Source of the DNA: Thalassospira australica
GTDB taxonomy: Bacteria; Pseudomonadota; Alphaproteobacteria; Rhodospirillales; Thalassospiraceae
Length of the DNA stretch: 64,000 nucleotides
Direction of reading: 5' to 3'
Assembly: GCF_000763295.1 (NCBI RefSeq)
Contig: NZ_JRJE01000009.1
Location: 1 to 64,000, forward strand
Below the pieces are notes generated by a model, which had not been told where the DNA came from, ran no database searches, and saw only the letters and a list, made by a program, of their open reading frames with translations. Position numbers and translations under genes: made by a program. Shown one piece after another: positions 55,465-64,000 of this stretch (position 1 is its first letter; every line of letters begins with the position of its first letter).

Positions 55465-56223
55465 ATGTCGGAAGCATCCGCACCAACCAGCCGCACTGCC
55501 AATGCCGAGGAAATCGCGCGCTTTTCTGCCATGGCAGAAAAATGGTGGGACCCGAATGGTGTTATGAAGCCGCTTCATAAGTTCAATCCGATACGACTTA
55601 AGCTTCTGCGCGACAATATCTGCGCCCATCTTGGGCGTGATCCTGAAACGGTTGAACCGCTCAAAGGGGTCGAAATCATCGATATTGGCTGTGGTGCTGG
55701 CTTGCTGTCCGAACCGCTTGCGCGGATGGGGGCAAAAATGACCTCCATCGATGCTGCAGAAAATAATATCGAAGTCGCCAAGGTCCATGCCAAGCAATCG
55801 GGTCTTGAGATCGATTATCGCTGCAGCACACCGGAAATGCTGGCTGACGAAGGCAAGCAGTTTGACATCGTTCTGAATATGGAAGTCATCGAACATGTCG
55901 ATGACCCGCAATTTTTCATGCAGGCCTGCGCGTCGGTTCTCAAACCGGGGGGCTTGATGTTTGTTGCCACCTTGAACCGCACGATCAAATCACTGGCATT
56001 GGCAAAGATCGGGGCGGAATACATTTTGCGCTGGCTGCCTGCGGGCACCCATGACTGGCGTAAATTTGTCAAACCGTCTGAAATGTCAGGATACCTGCGT
56101 GGCGCAGGACTGGAACTGAGCGACATCACCGGTGTTGCCTATAACCCGATCACTGACACATGGGCACCGGCACCGCGCGATCTTGATGTAAATTACATGG
56201 TAATCGCGCAGAAACCGGCCTGA
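55465..56223 (+). CDS. ubiG: 3-demethylubiquinol / 2-polyprenyl-6-hydroxyphenol O-methyltransferase
   Basis: SAM-dependent enzyme that does both O-methylations of ubiquinone synthesis. It has 252 residues. EIARFSAMAEKWWDPNGVMKPLH is the UbiG opening, IIDIGCGAGLLSEPLARMG the SAM motif, and HDWRKFVKPSEM the late conserved segment. ATG 55465, after CGGAG, is preferred to upstream opening at 55315. The lysC/ubiG divergence is a common alphaproteobacterial arrangement. Confidence 0.95.
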   Translation: MSEASAPTSRTANAEEIARFSAMAEKWWDPNGVMKPLHKFNPIRLKLLRDNICAHLGRDPETVEPLKGVEIIDIGCGAGLLSEPLARMGAKMTSIDAAENNIEVAKVHAKQSGLEIDYRCSTPEMLADEGKQFDIVLNMEVIEHVDDPQFFMQACASVLKPGGLMFVATLNRTIKSLALAKIGAEYILRWLPAGTHDWRKFVKPSEMSGYLRGAGLELSDITGVAYNPITDTWAPAPRDLDVNYMVIAQKPA

Positions 56224-56274
56224 TTTTGGCCCTCAAGACCGGCGTCTTGCGGGAACAAGTCGATTGTTGCGATC

Positions 56275-57678
56275 TTATTTTCCGGCTTCAGATACCTCAT
56301 AGCGGTCTTTACCACTGCGCTTGGCCCGATACAGCGCCTCATCTGCACAATTTAACGAAGCTTCGATCGTGCAAACCTGCTCCGGGGGCAGGCAACACGC
56401 CCCGATGCTGACTGTAATCGAAACACTATCGCCGCCTGAAAGCGCAATACTTGTTTTACGCGCAGATGCCAACAACCGCTCGCAGACCGTTTCCGACGAT
56501 TCCTTATCCCGAATGACGCTGGCAAATGCGAATTCCTCGCCGCCAAGACGCGCAACAATGTCTTCTACCCGAAAATGTTGCGCCAATGTTCGCGCAAGAG
56601 AAACCAGAACCTCGTCGCCGACCGCGTGTCCGTGTGTGTCATTTACATGCTTGAAATCATCAATATCAAGAATGCCAACCATCGCGACATATTGGTGACG
56701 TCGGCAGAACCCAAGCAGCTTTTCAAGCTGATCTACAAAACAGCGTCGGTTGGGGATACCGGTCAGGGCATCGTAATATGCCAGTTTCTCAAGCTTGATA
56801 TTTGCTTCCTGAAGCTGTCGCGTCCTCTCCTCGACGAGTTTGTTCAATGAATCCTTGATTTGGCGCAGCTCGGTATTGCGGCGCTCAAGCTGTTGCGAAT
56901 TGAAAACGGATTCCGTTACATCACGTTCAATCGCAGCGAAATGCGTGATCTCGCCATTCCGGTCATATAGCGGCATGATGTTCATATCGAGCCAGTATGG
57001 CCGCCCGGACTTGGAGTAATTCAAAAGTGTTTCGCGCACACCTTGTTTCTTTTCCAGGGCTTCACGTATGCGGCGGCAGGCCTCTTCGTCAGTCATTTTT
57101 CCCTGAAGAATACGCGGGGTTTCTCCAATGACCTCCTCACGCGAATAGCCGGTTAATTGCTCAAAGGCGCGATTGACATACACGATCTTGGGACCAAACG
57201 GTCCATCGACGGAATCCGCCTCTGTAACGATGACAACATCACCTGCATTTTCAAGGATATGCTCGTATGAAAACAGGCTCTGGCGATCAGTAACATCGTT
57301 GAAAGACACCACGACAAAGCCTTTGGTCTCGCTGGCTCCGCTTTGAGTCTCGACATAAGCATTCACCAGAAACCATCTTACATCGCCGGTTTCATCATCG
57401 ACTTTGCCAAGTATTTCATTGATCATTTTCTGACCACTTTTGCGCACCCGGTTTACCGGATACTCGTAGACCATCAAACGTCGGTGATGTTCGTCGACAA
57501 AATGCCAATGGGAATCATGAACTGACAAACCAATCAGGTTGTCGTAATCCATTTCCAGCAAATCCATCGCACGCGGGTTTGCATAGACAATCGAGGTGTC
57601 CCAAGCATGAATGACAACCCCGACCAGCGAATGATCCAGCACGTTCTTGAGATTAAGGGCACCTAAGTCCAGTTCCAT
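56275..57678 (-). CDS. PAS-PAS diguanylate cyclase
   Basis: A 467-residue soluble sensor predicted to make cyclic-di-GMP. PAS 1 (about 8-132), PAS 2 (about 138-256), a coiled coil (262-298) and a GGDEF domain (about 300-465). The active site is GGEEF (379-383) with DIDDFKHVND upstream, and an inhibitory I-site RVED (370-373) lies five residues before it, so product feedback is expected. PAS 2 resembles LOV (GETPRILQG, 185-193) but has no flavin-binding Cys. ATG 57678 follows GGAGAG. No membrane segment is present. Confidence 0.92.
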   Translation of the reverse strand: MELDLGALNLKNVLDHSLVGVVIHAWDTSIVYANPRAMDLLEMDYDNLIGLSVHDSHWHFVDEHHRRLMVYEYPVNRVRKSGQKMINEILGKVDDETGDVRWFLVNAYVETQSGASETKGFVVVSFNDVTDRQSLFSYEHILENAGDVVIVTEADSVDGPFGPKIVYVNRAFEQLTGYSREEVIGETPRILQGKMTDEEACRRIREALEKKQGVRETLLNYSKSGRPYWLDMNIMPLYDRNGEITHFAAIERDVTESVFNSQQLERRNTELRQIKDSLNKLVEERTRQLQEANIKLEKLAYYDALTGIPNRRCFVDQLEKLLGFCRRHQYVAMVGILDIDDFKHVNDTHGHAVGDEVLVSLARTLAQHFRVEDIVARLGGEEFAFASVIRDKESSETVCERLLASARKTSIALSGGDSVSITVSIGACCLPPEQVCTIEASLNCADEALYRAKRSGKDRYEVSEAGK

Positions 57679-57961
57679 CACCACTCTCCCCACAAGAGTC
57701 TTCGCACTGCCAGATCACTCAACAGCAAAAGCCTGTGACAAGGTGCAACCACAGACTTCAAGCAGATTGCGAGAATCTTGATAGCAAGCGAAGCTTTCCC
57801 TTTCTAACGTGGGTCATGGCAACGCCCGATATCATTCTAATGAATATCAGAAGGCAAGCAGCCTAATTCAATATTACACCAGAAAGTATATTAGCGGGGA
57901 TTGAAACAGCGGTTTTTTTGAAAGCAGCAATCCTAATGACCAAAAACAGCAAGAAAACCGG

Positions 57962-58396
57962 TCAGTTTTTCTTGGTGTCGTCGTCCCAGGGCAGCGCCAT
58001 GACATCAATGCCTTCGTCAACCAGCTCTGCGGTTTCCTTAAGCGACGCTTCGCCATAAATGCCGCGCTTTTCGGTTTCACCGTAATGTATTTTGCGGGCT
58101 TCCTCGGCAAACTTGTTGCCGACATTGTCGCAGTTGGCTTCGACCTGTTTTCGGATTTCGGCAATGGCTGCTTTGGTTGCTTCGGCAACGACTTTTTGCT
58201 GCTGTTTTTCGGCGGCGACTTCTTTTTGACGGGATGTGCGCAAACGCGGGGCCATCAAGGCCTTGCCAACATTGGACGTCCCACACACCGGACAGGACAA
58301 ATCCCCGCCAGATGCCTGCGCCTCATACGTTGCGCCGTCCTTGAACCAACCTTCAAATTCGTGATCATGTTCGCATTTAAGCTGAAATAGAATCAT
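57962..58396 (-). CDS. DUF1178 family protein
   Basis: A 144-residue protein with an N-terminal zinc-ribbon-like part (ILFQLKCEHDHEFEGWF with Cys8, then SCPVCGT) and a helical C-terminus (PRLRTSRQKEV; ARKIHYGETEKRGIYGEAS). This is DUF1178, function unknown. ATG 58396 starts at MILFQLKCE, the family opening; the frame opens seven codons earlier. It is divergent from the methyltransferase at 58520. Confidence 0.87.
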   Translation of the reverse strand: MILFQLKCEHDHEFEGWFKDGATYEAQASGGDLSCPVCGTSNVGKALMAPRLRTSRQKEVAAEKQQQKVVAEATKAAIAEIRKQVEANCDNVGNKFAEEARKIHYGETEKRGIYGEASLKETAELVDEGIDVMALPWDDDTKKN

Positions 58397-58519
58397 GATG
58401 TTACTTATAAAAGCCAAACCATTCGCATGACGAAAACACTTCGGTTATTTGTCATATGGCCTGTAAAACGGCGAAACGCCAGCCACAGACGAAACCTTCA
58501 ATAAACAAGATTTACAAAA

Positions 58520-59047
58520 ATGTCATCCCAATTGCCATCAAACTGGATCACACAACACACCCCGCCCCCGACTGCGGGCCATGAACAGGCCCTTGATCTG
58601 GCATGTGGCAAGGGGAGACACAGTTTCTGGCTTGCCGATCAGGGATGGCAGATCACTGCAATTGATCGCGACCTTTCGCACACCGACACCACCGCGCCCC
58701 CTGCCATCACGTGGATCGAAGACGACCTGGAAGCCGGTTATTGGCCGCTTGGGGGCAAGCAATTTGATCTGATCGTTGTGACCAATTATCTGCACCGACC
58801 GCTTTTTGATCATTTGCGCACCGCACTGCGGCCGGGTGGGTCTTTGATCTATGAGACTTTCATGATCGGGAATGCACAATATGGTCGCCCACGATCCCCG
58901 AAGTTCCTTTTAAACAAGGATGAACTGCGTATGATCTTCTCAGACTGGGATATCCGAGCATTTGAACAAGGCCCGGTGTATCTGGATGGCCCGGCGGAGA
59001 TCACAGCAGTAAAACAATCAATCGTCGTGCAAAAACCTGCCGAGTAA
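58520..59047 (+). CDS. Class I SAM-dependent methyltransferase
   Basis: A compact 175-residue methyltransferase, tellurite-resistance TehB-like in type. ALDLACGKGRHSFWLADQGW (25-44) is the SAM-binding loop and DLIVVTNYLHRPLFDHL follows; the C-terminal GSLIYETFMIGNAQYGRPRSP is typical of the family. The substrate is unknown. It ends near an A/T-rich hairpin. Confidence 0.82.
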   Translation: MSSQLPSNWITQHTPPPTAGHEQALDLACGKGRHSFWLADQGWQITAIDRDLSHTDTTAPPAITWIEDDLEAGYWPLGGKQFDLIVVTNYLHRPLFDHLRTALRPGGSLIYETFMIGNAQYGRPRSPKFLLNKDELRMIFSDWDIRAFEQGPVYLDGPAEITAVKQSIVVQKPAE

Positions 59048-59073
59048 ATTGGATGGTTCCCCCTCCTAAAACG

Positions 59074-59107
59074 ACAAATTGAAACAAATACGCAACAATT
59101 TGTTTTT
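59074..59107 (+). terminator. A/T-rich terminator of the methyltransferase gene
   Basis: ACAAATTG pairs with CAATTTGT across a 14-base loop, followed by TTTTT. The stem is weak in G/C. Confidence 0.5.
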
Positions 59108-59198
59108 GCAAAATAAACACAACGTTCACAATCTGCGCATTCAGTTTCTGGCATTTTTATCTTGCTGCTTCAGGCACAGGCATTGAGAGAGAAAAGCC

Positions 59199-61112
59199 AT
59201 GAATGAAAAATACGAAATCATCGAAGATAGTGACGACATCCCGTCCAATCCGACCAGCAACCCGCGCATTGATGATTTGATCAATGCACGTTTCTCCCGC
59301 CGCGGCTTTTTCAAGGGCCTGATGGCAACCTCGGCTGTCGTTGGTGCAGGCATCGCGACCAAGGGTGTCGCCAAGGCACAGTCGCCATCCACCCTGACCT
59401 TCAAGTCGATCCCGCAAAAAATTACCGAAACCCACGCGGTTGCAGACGGCTATGACGCCAATGTCCTGATCCGTTGGGGCGACAAGGTTGTTGCCGATGC
59501 CCCGGCATTTGTTCCCGGTCAGGTCGATGCCAAGGCGCAGAACAAGCAGTTTGGCTACAACTGCGACTATGTTGGTTATATGCCGCTTCCCGTCGGTTCC
59601 GATAATTCCGATCACGGACTTCTGTGCGTCAGCCACGAATACACCAATGCCGAACTGATGTGGTCTGGCCTTAAAGACGGTATGGACGCCTCGGAAGAAC
59701 AGGCATTGCATGAAATCGCGGCCCACGGTCACTCTGTCGTCGAAGTCAAGAAAACCGGCGGCAAATGGCAGGTTGTTGATGGATCTGGCTATGCGCGCCG
59801 CATCTCGCCGATTGATACCGAAATGCAGATTACCGGCCCGGCTGCCGGCCATGACCGCCTTAAAACCAACACCGATCCGACCGGTACCCGTGTCATCGGC
59901 ACCTTAAACAACTGTGCAGGTGGCAAAACTCCGTGGGGCACGGTCCTGATCTCGGAAGAAAACTTCAACGGTTACTTTGGCGGCGACATTGCCAAAACCA
60001 GCGAAGAACGCAATTACAAACGTCTGGGCATCAGCAAAGACAGTTGGTATTCGTGGGTGAAGTATTTCGACCGTTTCAATGTCGAAAAAGACCCGAACGA
60101 GCCGAACAAATTTGGCTGGATGGTCGAAATCGATCCATATGATCCGACCTCCATGCCCAAAAAGCGTACCGCGCTTGGCCGCTTCAAACATGAAGGCGCC
60201 ACCGTCATCATCAACAAGGACAACTCAGTTGTTGCCTATTCCGGCGATGATCAGCGCTTTGACTATCTTTATAAATTCGTTGCGGCGAACAAATACAACC
60301 CGAATGACCGCGCAGCGAACATGGATATTCTGGAAAACGGCACCCTTTATGTTGCCAAATTCCACGAAGACGGCAGCCTTGACTGGATGCCGCTGATCTT
60401 TGGCGAAGGCCCGCTGACCACGGCAAACGACTTTAACAGTCAGGCAGATGTTCTAATCGAAGCCCGCCGCGCCGCAGACCTTCTGGGGGCAACCCAAATG
60501 GACCGCCCGGAAGACGTCGAACCGAACCCGGTCAACGGCAAAGTCTATGTCATGCTGACCAACAATTCCAAACGCAAGGAAGGCAACGCACCCAACCCGC
60601 GCGCAGCCAATCCGCATGGTCACGTACTCGAACTCACGCCGCCCGGCGGCATGGGCAAGGATGCCGACCATACGGCAATGCGTTTTACCTGGGACATCAT
60701 GATCGCAGCGGGCAATCCGTCCAATGCAGATGACAAAGCGGTTTATCATCCGGCAACCGAATCCTGGCTTTCCTGCCCGGACAACATGGCGATTGATCAT
60801 CGCGGTCGTCTTTGGATTTCATCTGACGGCGCGCAAAAGTCCGACATTCCGGATGGTATGTGGGCAACCGATGTTGATGGACCCGGCCGGGCCCTGACAA
60901 AGTTCTTCTTTGCCTGCCCGGTCGGCGCAGAAATGTGTGGCCCGGAATTCACACCGGATGGGAAAACGCTTTTCCTTGCGGTTCAGCACCCGGCAGACGG
61001 TTCATCCTATGACGAACCAAGCACCCGCTGGCCTGATTTCCAGGCTGCACTGCCGCCGCGCCCGTCCGTTGTTGCGGTCACCAAATCAGACGGCGGTGAA
61101 ATCGCAGGCTAA
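59199..61112 (+). CDS. PhoX-family alkaline phosphatase (DUF839)
   Basis: Exported phosphatase releasing phosphate from organic esters, 637 residues. The twin-arginine signal SRRGFFKGLMATSAVVGAG (about 33-51) ends near AKA and implies folded export. The body carries PhoX features: LCVSHEYTNAELMW, GTLNNCAGGKTPWGTVLISEENF, and CPDNMAIDHRGRLWISSDGAQ. PhoX uses calcium and iron. I see no clear Pho box upstream, so phosphate control is unproven. It ends in a strong terminator. Confidence 0.9.
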   Translation: MNEKYEIIEDSDDIPSNPTSNPRIDDLINARFSRRGFFKGLMATSAVVGAGIATKGVAKAQSPSTLTFKSIPQKITETHAVADGYDANVLIRWGDKVVADAPAFVPGQVDAKAQNKQFGYNCDYVGYMPLPVGSDNSDHGLLCVSHEYTNAELMWSGLKDGMDASEEQALHEIAAHGHSVVEVKKTGGKWQVVDGSGYARRISPIDTEMQITGPAAGHDRLKTNTDPTGTRVIGTLNNCAGGKTPWGTVLISEENFNGYFGGDIAKTSEERNYKRLGISKDSWYSWVKYFDRFNVEKDPNEPNKFGWMVEIDPYDPTSMPKKRTALGRFKHEGATVIINKDNSVVAYSGDDQRFDYLYKFVAANKYNPNDRAANMDILENGTLYVAKFHEDGSLDWMPLIFGEGPLTTANDFNSQADVLIEARRAADLLGATQMDRPEDVEPNPVNGKVYVMLTNNSKRKEGNAPNPRAANPHGHVLELTPPGGMGKDADHTAMRFTWDIMIAAGNPSNADDKAVYHPATESWLSCPDNMAIDHRGRLWISSDGAQKSDIPDGMWATDVDGPGRALTKFFFACPVGAEMCGPEFTPDGKTLFLAVQHPADGSSYDEPSTRWPDFQAALPPRPSVVAVTKSDGGEIAG

Positions 61113-61141
61113 GCGATAACGCCGTTCACCAGACGACCAAA

Positions 61142-61175
61142 AAAACCCACCGGCCGTTTTGTGCCGGTGGGTTTT
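61142..61175 (+). terminator. Terminator of the PhoX gene
   Basis: AAAACCCACCGGC pairs with GCCGGTGGGTTTT (61142-61154 with 61163-61175). Confidence 0.92.
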
Positions 61176-61213
61176 CTGCTGGGACGCACATATTTGTTTG
61201 GCCAGTGAAGGCG

Positions 61214-61753
61214 CTATTTGACCGGGGCTGGCATATCGTACGTTCCGTCATTATCCGTGATTTCCATCCAGCTTCGATCCGAAGCCGCCTTGCTTTCAAG
61301 TCCTGACCAGTTACCTTCGGCGGTATTGATATTTCCGGAAATATCTGCATTCCAGAACCCGACCACAGCTGGCGTGATGTTCAGGTAAAGCTCCCCATCA
61401 ACAATCCGCCACAGGTTCGGGTTGGCAGGCACCTTACCGCCCTTGGCAACGCCAAAGGCACAATGACCATCGTATTTCGGCGCGTATTTGGCCGGGTCGG
61501 CCAAAAACATGTCTCGGTTTTCCTGTGATACGAATGCCCAGGTCGCGCCGTTATATTCGGCGGTGATATCAGCCTTACCCGGCACAGCATGGGGCTGCAT
61601 CATGCCGACATCCTTTTGCGGAAGGTTGAAATAGGCCACCACGTCATAGCCACTTATGGCAAAGCCGGTTTCATCGACATATTGCTCACCGGCCAAAGCC
61701 GCACCTGACATGGCCACCAGCATTGCTGATCCGATAACAAATTGTTTGAACAT
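61214..61753 (-). CDS. Exported YHS-domain protein
   Basis: A 179-residue protein with a signal peptide (about 1-21, AALA end) and a YHS-like domain (about 25-105; FAISGYDVVAYFNLP, YNGATWAFVSQENRDMFLADPAKYAPKYDGHCAFGVAKG). Such domains often bind copper or other metals. The rest, with DGELYLNITPAV, is also part of the family pattern. ATG 61753 follows GGAGAAA; the frame is open to 61861. Probable periplasmic; function unknown. Confidence 0.85.
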   Translation of the reverse strand: MFKQFVIGSAMLVAMSGAALAGEQYVDETGFAISGYDVVAYFNLPQKDVGMMQPHAVPGKADITAEYNGATWAFVSQENRDMFLADPAKYAPKYDGHCAFGVAKGGKVPANPNLWRIVDGELYLNITPAVVGFWNADISGNINTAEGNWSGLESKAASDRSWMEITDNDGTYDMPAPVK

Positions 61754-61946
61754 TTTCCCTGTTTCTCCAGTTTGGAACCCTGATGACCAAAGATTGACCG
61801 ACCTCGCACAAAAACTGAAATGACGTTGCGACACTGTTTCGTGAAATCGCGTGAGCACCATCCCTCACCTATATAAAACAATGGGAATTGGCACTTGACC
61901 TCAACCTATATTGAGGAATTACACCAAACGGAAAGTTCGAAGATTC

Positions 61947-61987
61947 ACCACAAGGCCCCACAAGGACCCACGAGGACCCACGAGGAC
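61947..61987. repeat. 10-base tandem repeat before the VOC gene
   Basis: Four adjacent copies of a 10-base unit with consensus CCACRAGGAC (the first has GGCC). The array ends directly at the AAGGAGA ribosome site of the gene at 61999. Each copy contains an AGGA-like core. Confidence 0.8.
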
Positions 61988-61998
61988 AAGGAGACACC

Positions 61999-62382
61999 AT
62001 GAGCACAGCATTTCTGGAACATGTGAACATCACGGTTGCCGATCCAGTCAAAACCGCCACCAACCTGTGTAACTGGTTTGGCTGGCATATCCGCTGGCAG
62101 GGACCGGCAATCCATGACGGAATGACCTATCATGTCGGCAGTGAGACAAGCTATATCGCAATCTATTCGCTGGGCACGCCAAAGGACAGACAGGAAAGCT
62201 CCTATACGACACGGGGTGGGCTCAATCACATCGGGGTTGTCGTTGATGACCTTGATGCGACGGAAGAAAAGATCAAGGCCGATGGCTATGCGCCGTGCAA
62301 CCATGCCGACTATGAGCCCGGCCGCCGGTTTTATTTCCGTGATGAAAACGACATTGAGTTCGAAGTGGTCAGTTACCCCTGA
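61999..62382 (+). CDS. VOC (glyoxalase/dioxygenase superfamily) protein
   Basis: A 127-residue protein of the vicinal oxygen chelate fold with paired beta-alpha-beta-beta-beta modules (2-60 and 70-127). FLEHVNITVADPVKTATNLC opens it; LNHIGVVVDDLDATEEKI is the second module with a His ligand; YFRDENDIEFEVVSYP ends it with a Glu ligand. Metal binding is plausible, substrate unknown. AAGGAGACACC precedes ATG, adjoining the 10-base repeat array. Confidence 0.87.
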   Translation: MSTAFLEHVNITVADPVKTATNLCNWFGWHIRWQGPAIHDGMTYHVGSETSYIAIYSLGTPKDRQESSYTTRGGLNHIGVVVDDLDATEEKIKADGYAPCNHADYEPGRRFYFRDENDIEFEVVSYP

Positions 62383-62421
62383 CCACTTCGCCGCGTTACC
62401 CTGTTTTAAAGGCAAAACAGA

Positions 62422-63246
62422 TCAGCAGGGCTTATAGGTCTGTCCATTAATGAGCGACGGGACCATGCGCCGGATTTCATCGACCCGTTCAAGATCAATC
62501 TCGGCGGTGACAAACCCGGGATCGGTGCCGCCATCGGCCAAAACCTGCCCCCACGGGTCAATGATCAGTGAATGACCAAACGTCTGACGATTGCCGGGAT
62601 GATCGCCACACTGGGCCGCTGCGATGACAAAGCATCCATTTTCAATCGCCCTAGCTTTCAACAGCGTATGCCAGTGTGCCTGGCCCGTCGTGCGGGTGAA
62701 GGCCGCAGGGATGCTCAGGATTTGCGCCCCGGCCTTGGCGTAATCACGGAAAAGATGCGGAAACCGCACGTCATAGCAAATCGAGATCCCGACCCTGCCA
62801 AACTCGGTTTCGACCAGATTTGCCGCATCACCGGGACGGAATGTTTTGCTTTCACGGTAGCTTTCGCCATTGGCCAGATCGACGTCAAACATATGAATTT
62901 TATCGTATGACGTGATCACCTTGCCATCCGGGCCAATTACAAAGCACCGGTTCGCGACACGGTCCTCGCCTAGCACATTGACATGCAGCGATCCGACAAT
63001 GAGGGTTGATTTGAGTTCTTCGGCCAAGTCGCAAAAGAAAACCAGACCGGGATGTTCATCTTCGGGAAAGGCGGCGGCACGGACATTTTCGCCACCAAAA
63101 GACATCATCGACACGTTTTCGGGAAAAGCGATCAGTCTGGCGCCCGTCGCATGGGCATCACGGGCATATGCCGCCGCATGCGTCAGATTATCAGACATCA
63201 CATCACGGGAATTGACCTGCACGCAGGCTGCAATGAAACGGGTCAT
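62422..63246 (-). CDS. Nitrilase-superfamily amidase (NIT1/NIT2-like)
   Basis: A 274-residue carbon-nitrogen hydrolase. The Glu-Lys-Cys triad is visible: AFPENVSM (Glu), YDKIHMFDVDL (Lys) and GISICYDVRFPHLFR (Cys). Sequence around it resembles NIT-type deaminated-glutathione amidase or omega-amidase. AAGGAGA precedes ATG. It is divergent from the GntR gene at 63533. Confidence 0.88.
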   Translation of the reverse strand: MTRFIAACVQVNSRDVMSDNLTHAAAYARDAHATGARLIAFPENVSMMSFGGENVRAAAFPEDEHPGLVFFCDLAEELKSTLIVGSLHVNVLGEDRVANRCFVIGPDGKVITSYDKIHMFDVDLANGESYRESKTFRPGDAANLVETEFGRVGISICYDVRFPHLFRDYAKAGAQILSIPAAFTRTTGQAHWHTLLKARAIENGCFVIAAAQCGDHPGNRQTFGHSLIIDPWGQVLADGGTDPGFVTAEIDLERVDEIRRMVPSLINGQTYKPC

Positions 63247-63495
63247 GACGCAGTCTCCTTTTTGTCTTTATCCACCTTAAAGATGGGCCCGTTGGCGCGT
63301 CGCGGCAATATACAATTTGAACTGCGCATCATGCTGCAATCCCAACCGATCAACGCCACCACACTGGGCAAACTGAACAGATGGAAACATGTGGCATCGG
63401 CCATCATGCATCCGCCAGGGAAGACGCACGATACCCTTACCGAAACTCCCATACCGACAAACCGCAAACTTCTTTCTTCACATTACGGAAATTAG

Positions 63496-63516
63496 TGTAT
63501 ACAGTATTCCGTACAC
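63496..63516. promoter_or_regulatory. Candidate GntR operator
   Basis: TGTATACA (63496-63503) is a perfect palindrome, followed 8 bases later by GTACAC. It lies 30 bases before the GntR start. FadR-subfamily regulators bind short palindromes of this kind. Confidence 0.5.
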
Positions 63517-63532
63517 CCAAACAGGATCGAAG

Positions 63533-64000
63533 ATGGAACCTCTTTCCGGTCGAAAAAGTCTGACTGACGAAGTGCATGACCGTTTGGTTGATGCCTTGTG
63601 TTCCGGTGCACTCCCTCCCGGGACACCATTGCGTCAGGAAGCCCTTGCCGAGGAACTCAATGTCTCGCGACAACCCGTGTTGCAAGCTCTGGGGTTGTTG
63701 CGTCGTGGCGGATTGGTCGAACCCATGGGACGGCGCGGTTATCGCGTTGCGCCGGTGGATGGCAAACTGGTTCGTCATGTTTATGACCTGCGCGAAGCAT
63801 TTGACGGGCTTGCCGCCCGCCTTGCTGCAGAATCCAACGCATCGGACCGGGAATCGGCTTTGCGGGCTGCCATTTCACAGGGACACCACGCTCTGGGCAG
63901 CGGCGACACCGCAAAACTTGTTGCAGCCGATGTCGCATTCCATCAAACGATCTATCGTTTGTCGGGCAATCCCTTATTGCCCGAAGCATCAGCCGTAGTC
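63533..64000 (+). CDS. GntR-family regulator, FadR/FCD type (truncated by the window)
   Basis: The frame from ATG 63533 is open to the right edge, giving 156 residues. A GntR winged helix (about 8-72; QEALAEELNVSRQPVLQAL, GLVEPMGRRGYRV) is followed by an FCD ligand domain (80 onward; VYDLREAFDGLAARLAAE, DVAFHQTIYRLSGNPLL). Ligand and target are unknown. The divergent amidase gene and the palindrome at 63496 suggest it controls that gene and itself. Confidence 0.88.
   Translation, partial: MEPLSGRKSLTDEVHDRLVDALCSGALPPGTPLRQEALAEELNVSRQPVLQALGLLRRGGLVEPMGRRGYRVAPVDGKLVRHVYDLREAFDGLAARLAAESNASDRESALRAAISQGHHALGSGDTAKLVAADVAFHQTIYRLSGNPLLPEASAVV

Noticed and set aside
59048..59198. A Pho box upstream of the PhoX phosphatase
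   Set aside because: No CTGTCAT-type direct repeats are recognisable in the gap.
1..64000. CRISPR arrays, tRNA genes, insertion sequences and prophage
   Set aside because: I scanned for direct repeats with spacers, T-arm motifs, transposase and integrase sequences and found none. A tRNAscan and ISfinder search would settle this.

Overview
The window reads as a stretch of core chromosome from an alphaproteobacterium, probably Rhodospirillales and closest in style to Thalassospira (inferred from gene content and protein style; no 16S or other rRNA is present to confirm it). The support is RcdA (DUF1465), DUF1192 and TrcR (DUF1013), which are alphaproteobacterial cell-cycle proteins, together with COQ9, a three-subunit PntAa/PntAb/PntB transhydrogenase, the prfA-prmC-DUF4167 order, and ubiG divergent from lysC. 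I see no tRNA, rRNA, CRISPR array, insertion sequence, integrase or phage gene. Codon use looks even throughout, and coding density is high apart from about ten gaps of 300-740 bases.

Layout. 1-750 is a gene-poor left edge. 751-7029: a secreted M23 cell-wall peptidase, an MsbA-like ABC exporter, frataxin (cyaY), ribosomal protein L31, and a large membrane-bound class III cyclase. 7169-10391: a cell-cycle neighbourhood with rcdA, DUF1192, a quinone oxidoreductase and trcR, with a probable small RNA between rcdA and DUF1192 and a structured leader before trcR. 10559-19378: a DeoR regulator, propionyl-CoA synthetase, two small DUF465 proteins flanking ubiX, a TIGR02444 protein and phosphofructokinase, a degenerate GGDEF protein, and purE/purK. 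19558-24811: a secreted nuclease-fold protein that has lost its catalytic residues, COQ9, peptide deformylase, an HlyD-type adaptor with a small membrane partner, rpsU and a short-chain dehydrogenase. 24952-36093: a membrane-anchored unknown, the pnt operon, an ABC1 kinase, oligopeptidase F, acyl-CoA ligase, a small P-loop kinase and a DUF4197 protein. 36225-42689: clpB, a MOSC protein, an orphan and degenerate VirD4-like protein, and DUF4167. 42981-55042: a long minus-strand run of housekeeping genes, lysC, nitronate monooxygenase, ptsP, rodZ-like, ispG, hisS, hemA, prfA and prmC. 55465-64000: ubiG, a PAS-PAS-GGDEF cyclase, DUF1178, a methyltransferase, PhoX phosphatase, a YHS protein, a VOC protein, a nitrilase-family amidase and a truncated GntR regulator at the right edge.

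How it fits together. Four genes serve ubiquinone (ubiX, coq9, ubiG, and possibly the ABC1 kinase). hisS-hemA-prfA-prmC form a tight operon that links tRNA charging, haem synthesis and translation termination. Three nucleotide-second-messenger proteins are present: one predicted adenylate cyclase, one intact diguanylate cyclase and one degenerate GGDEF protein. The most interesting unexplained items are the candidate small RNA at about 7905-7997, the trcR leader, the Cys-bearing domain of the cyclase, the orphan VirD4-like protein, the 10-base repeat array before the VOC gene, and the three-hairpin element upstream of pntAa.
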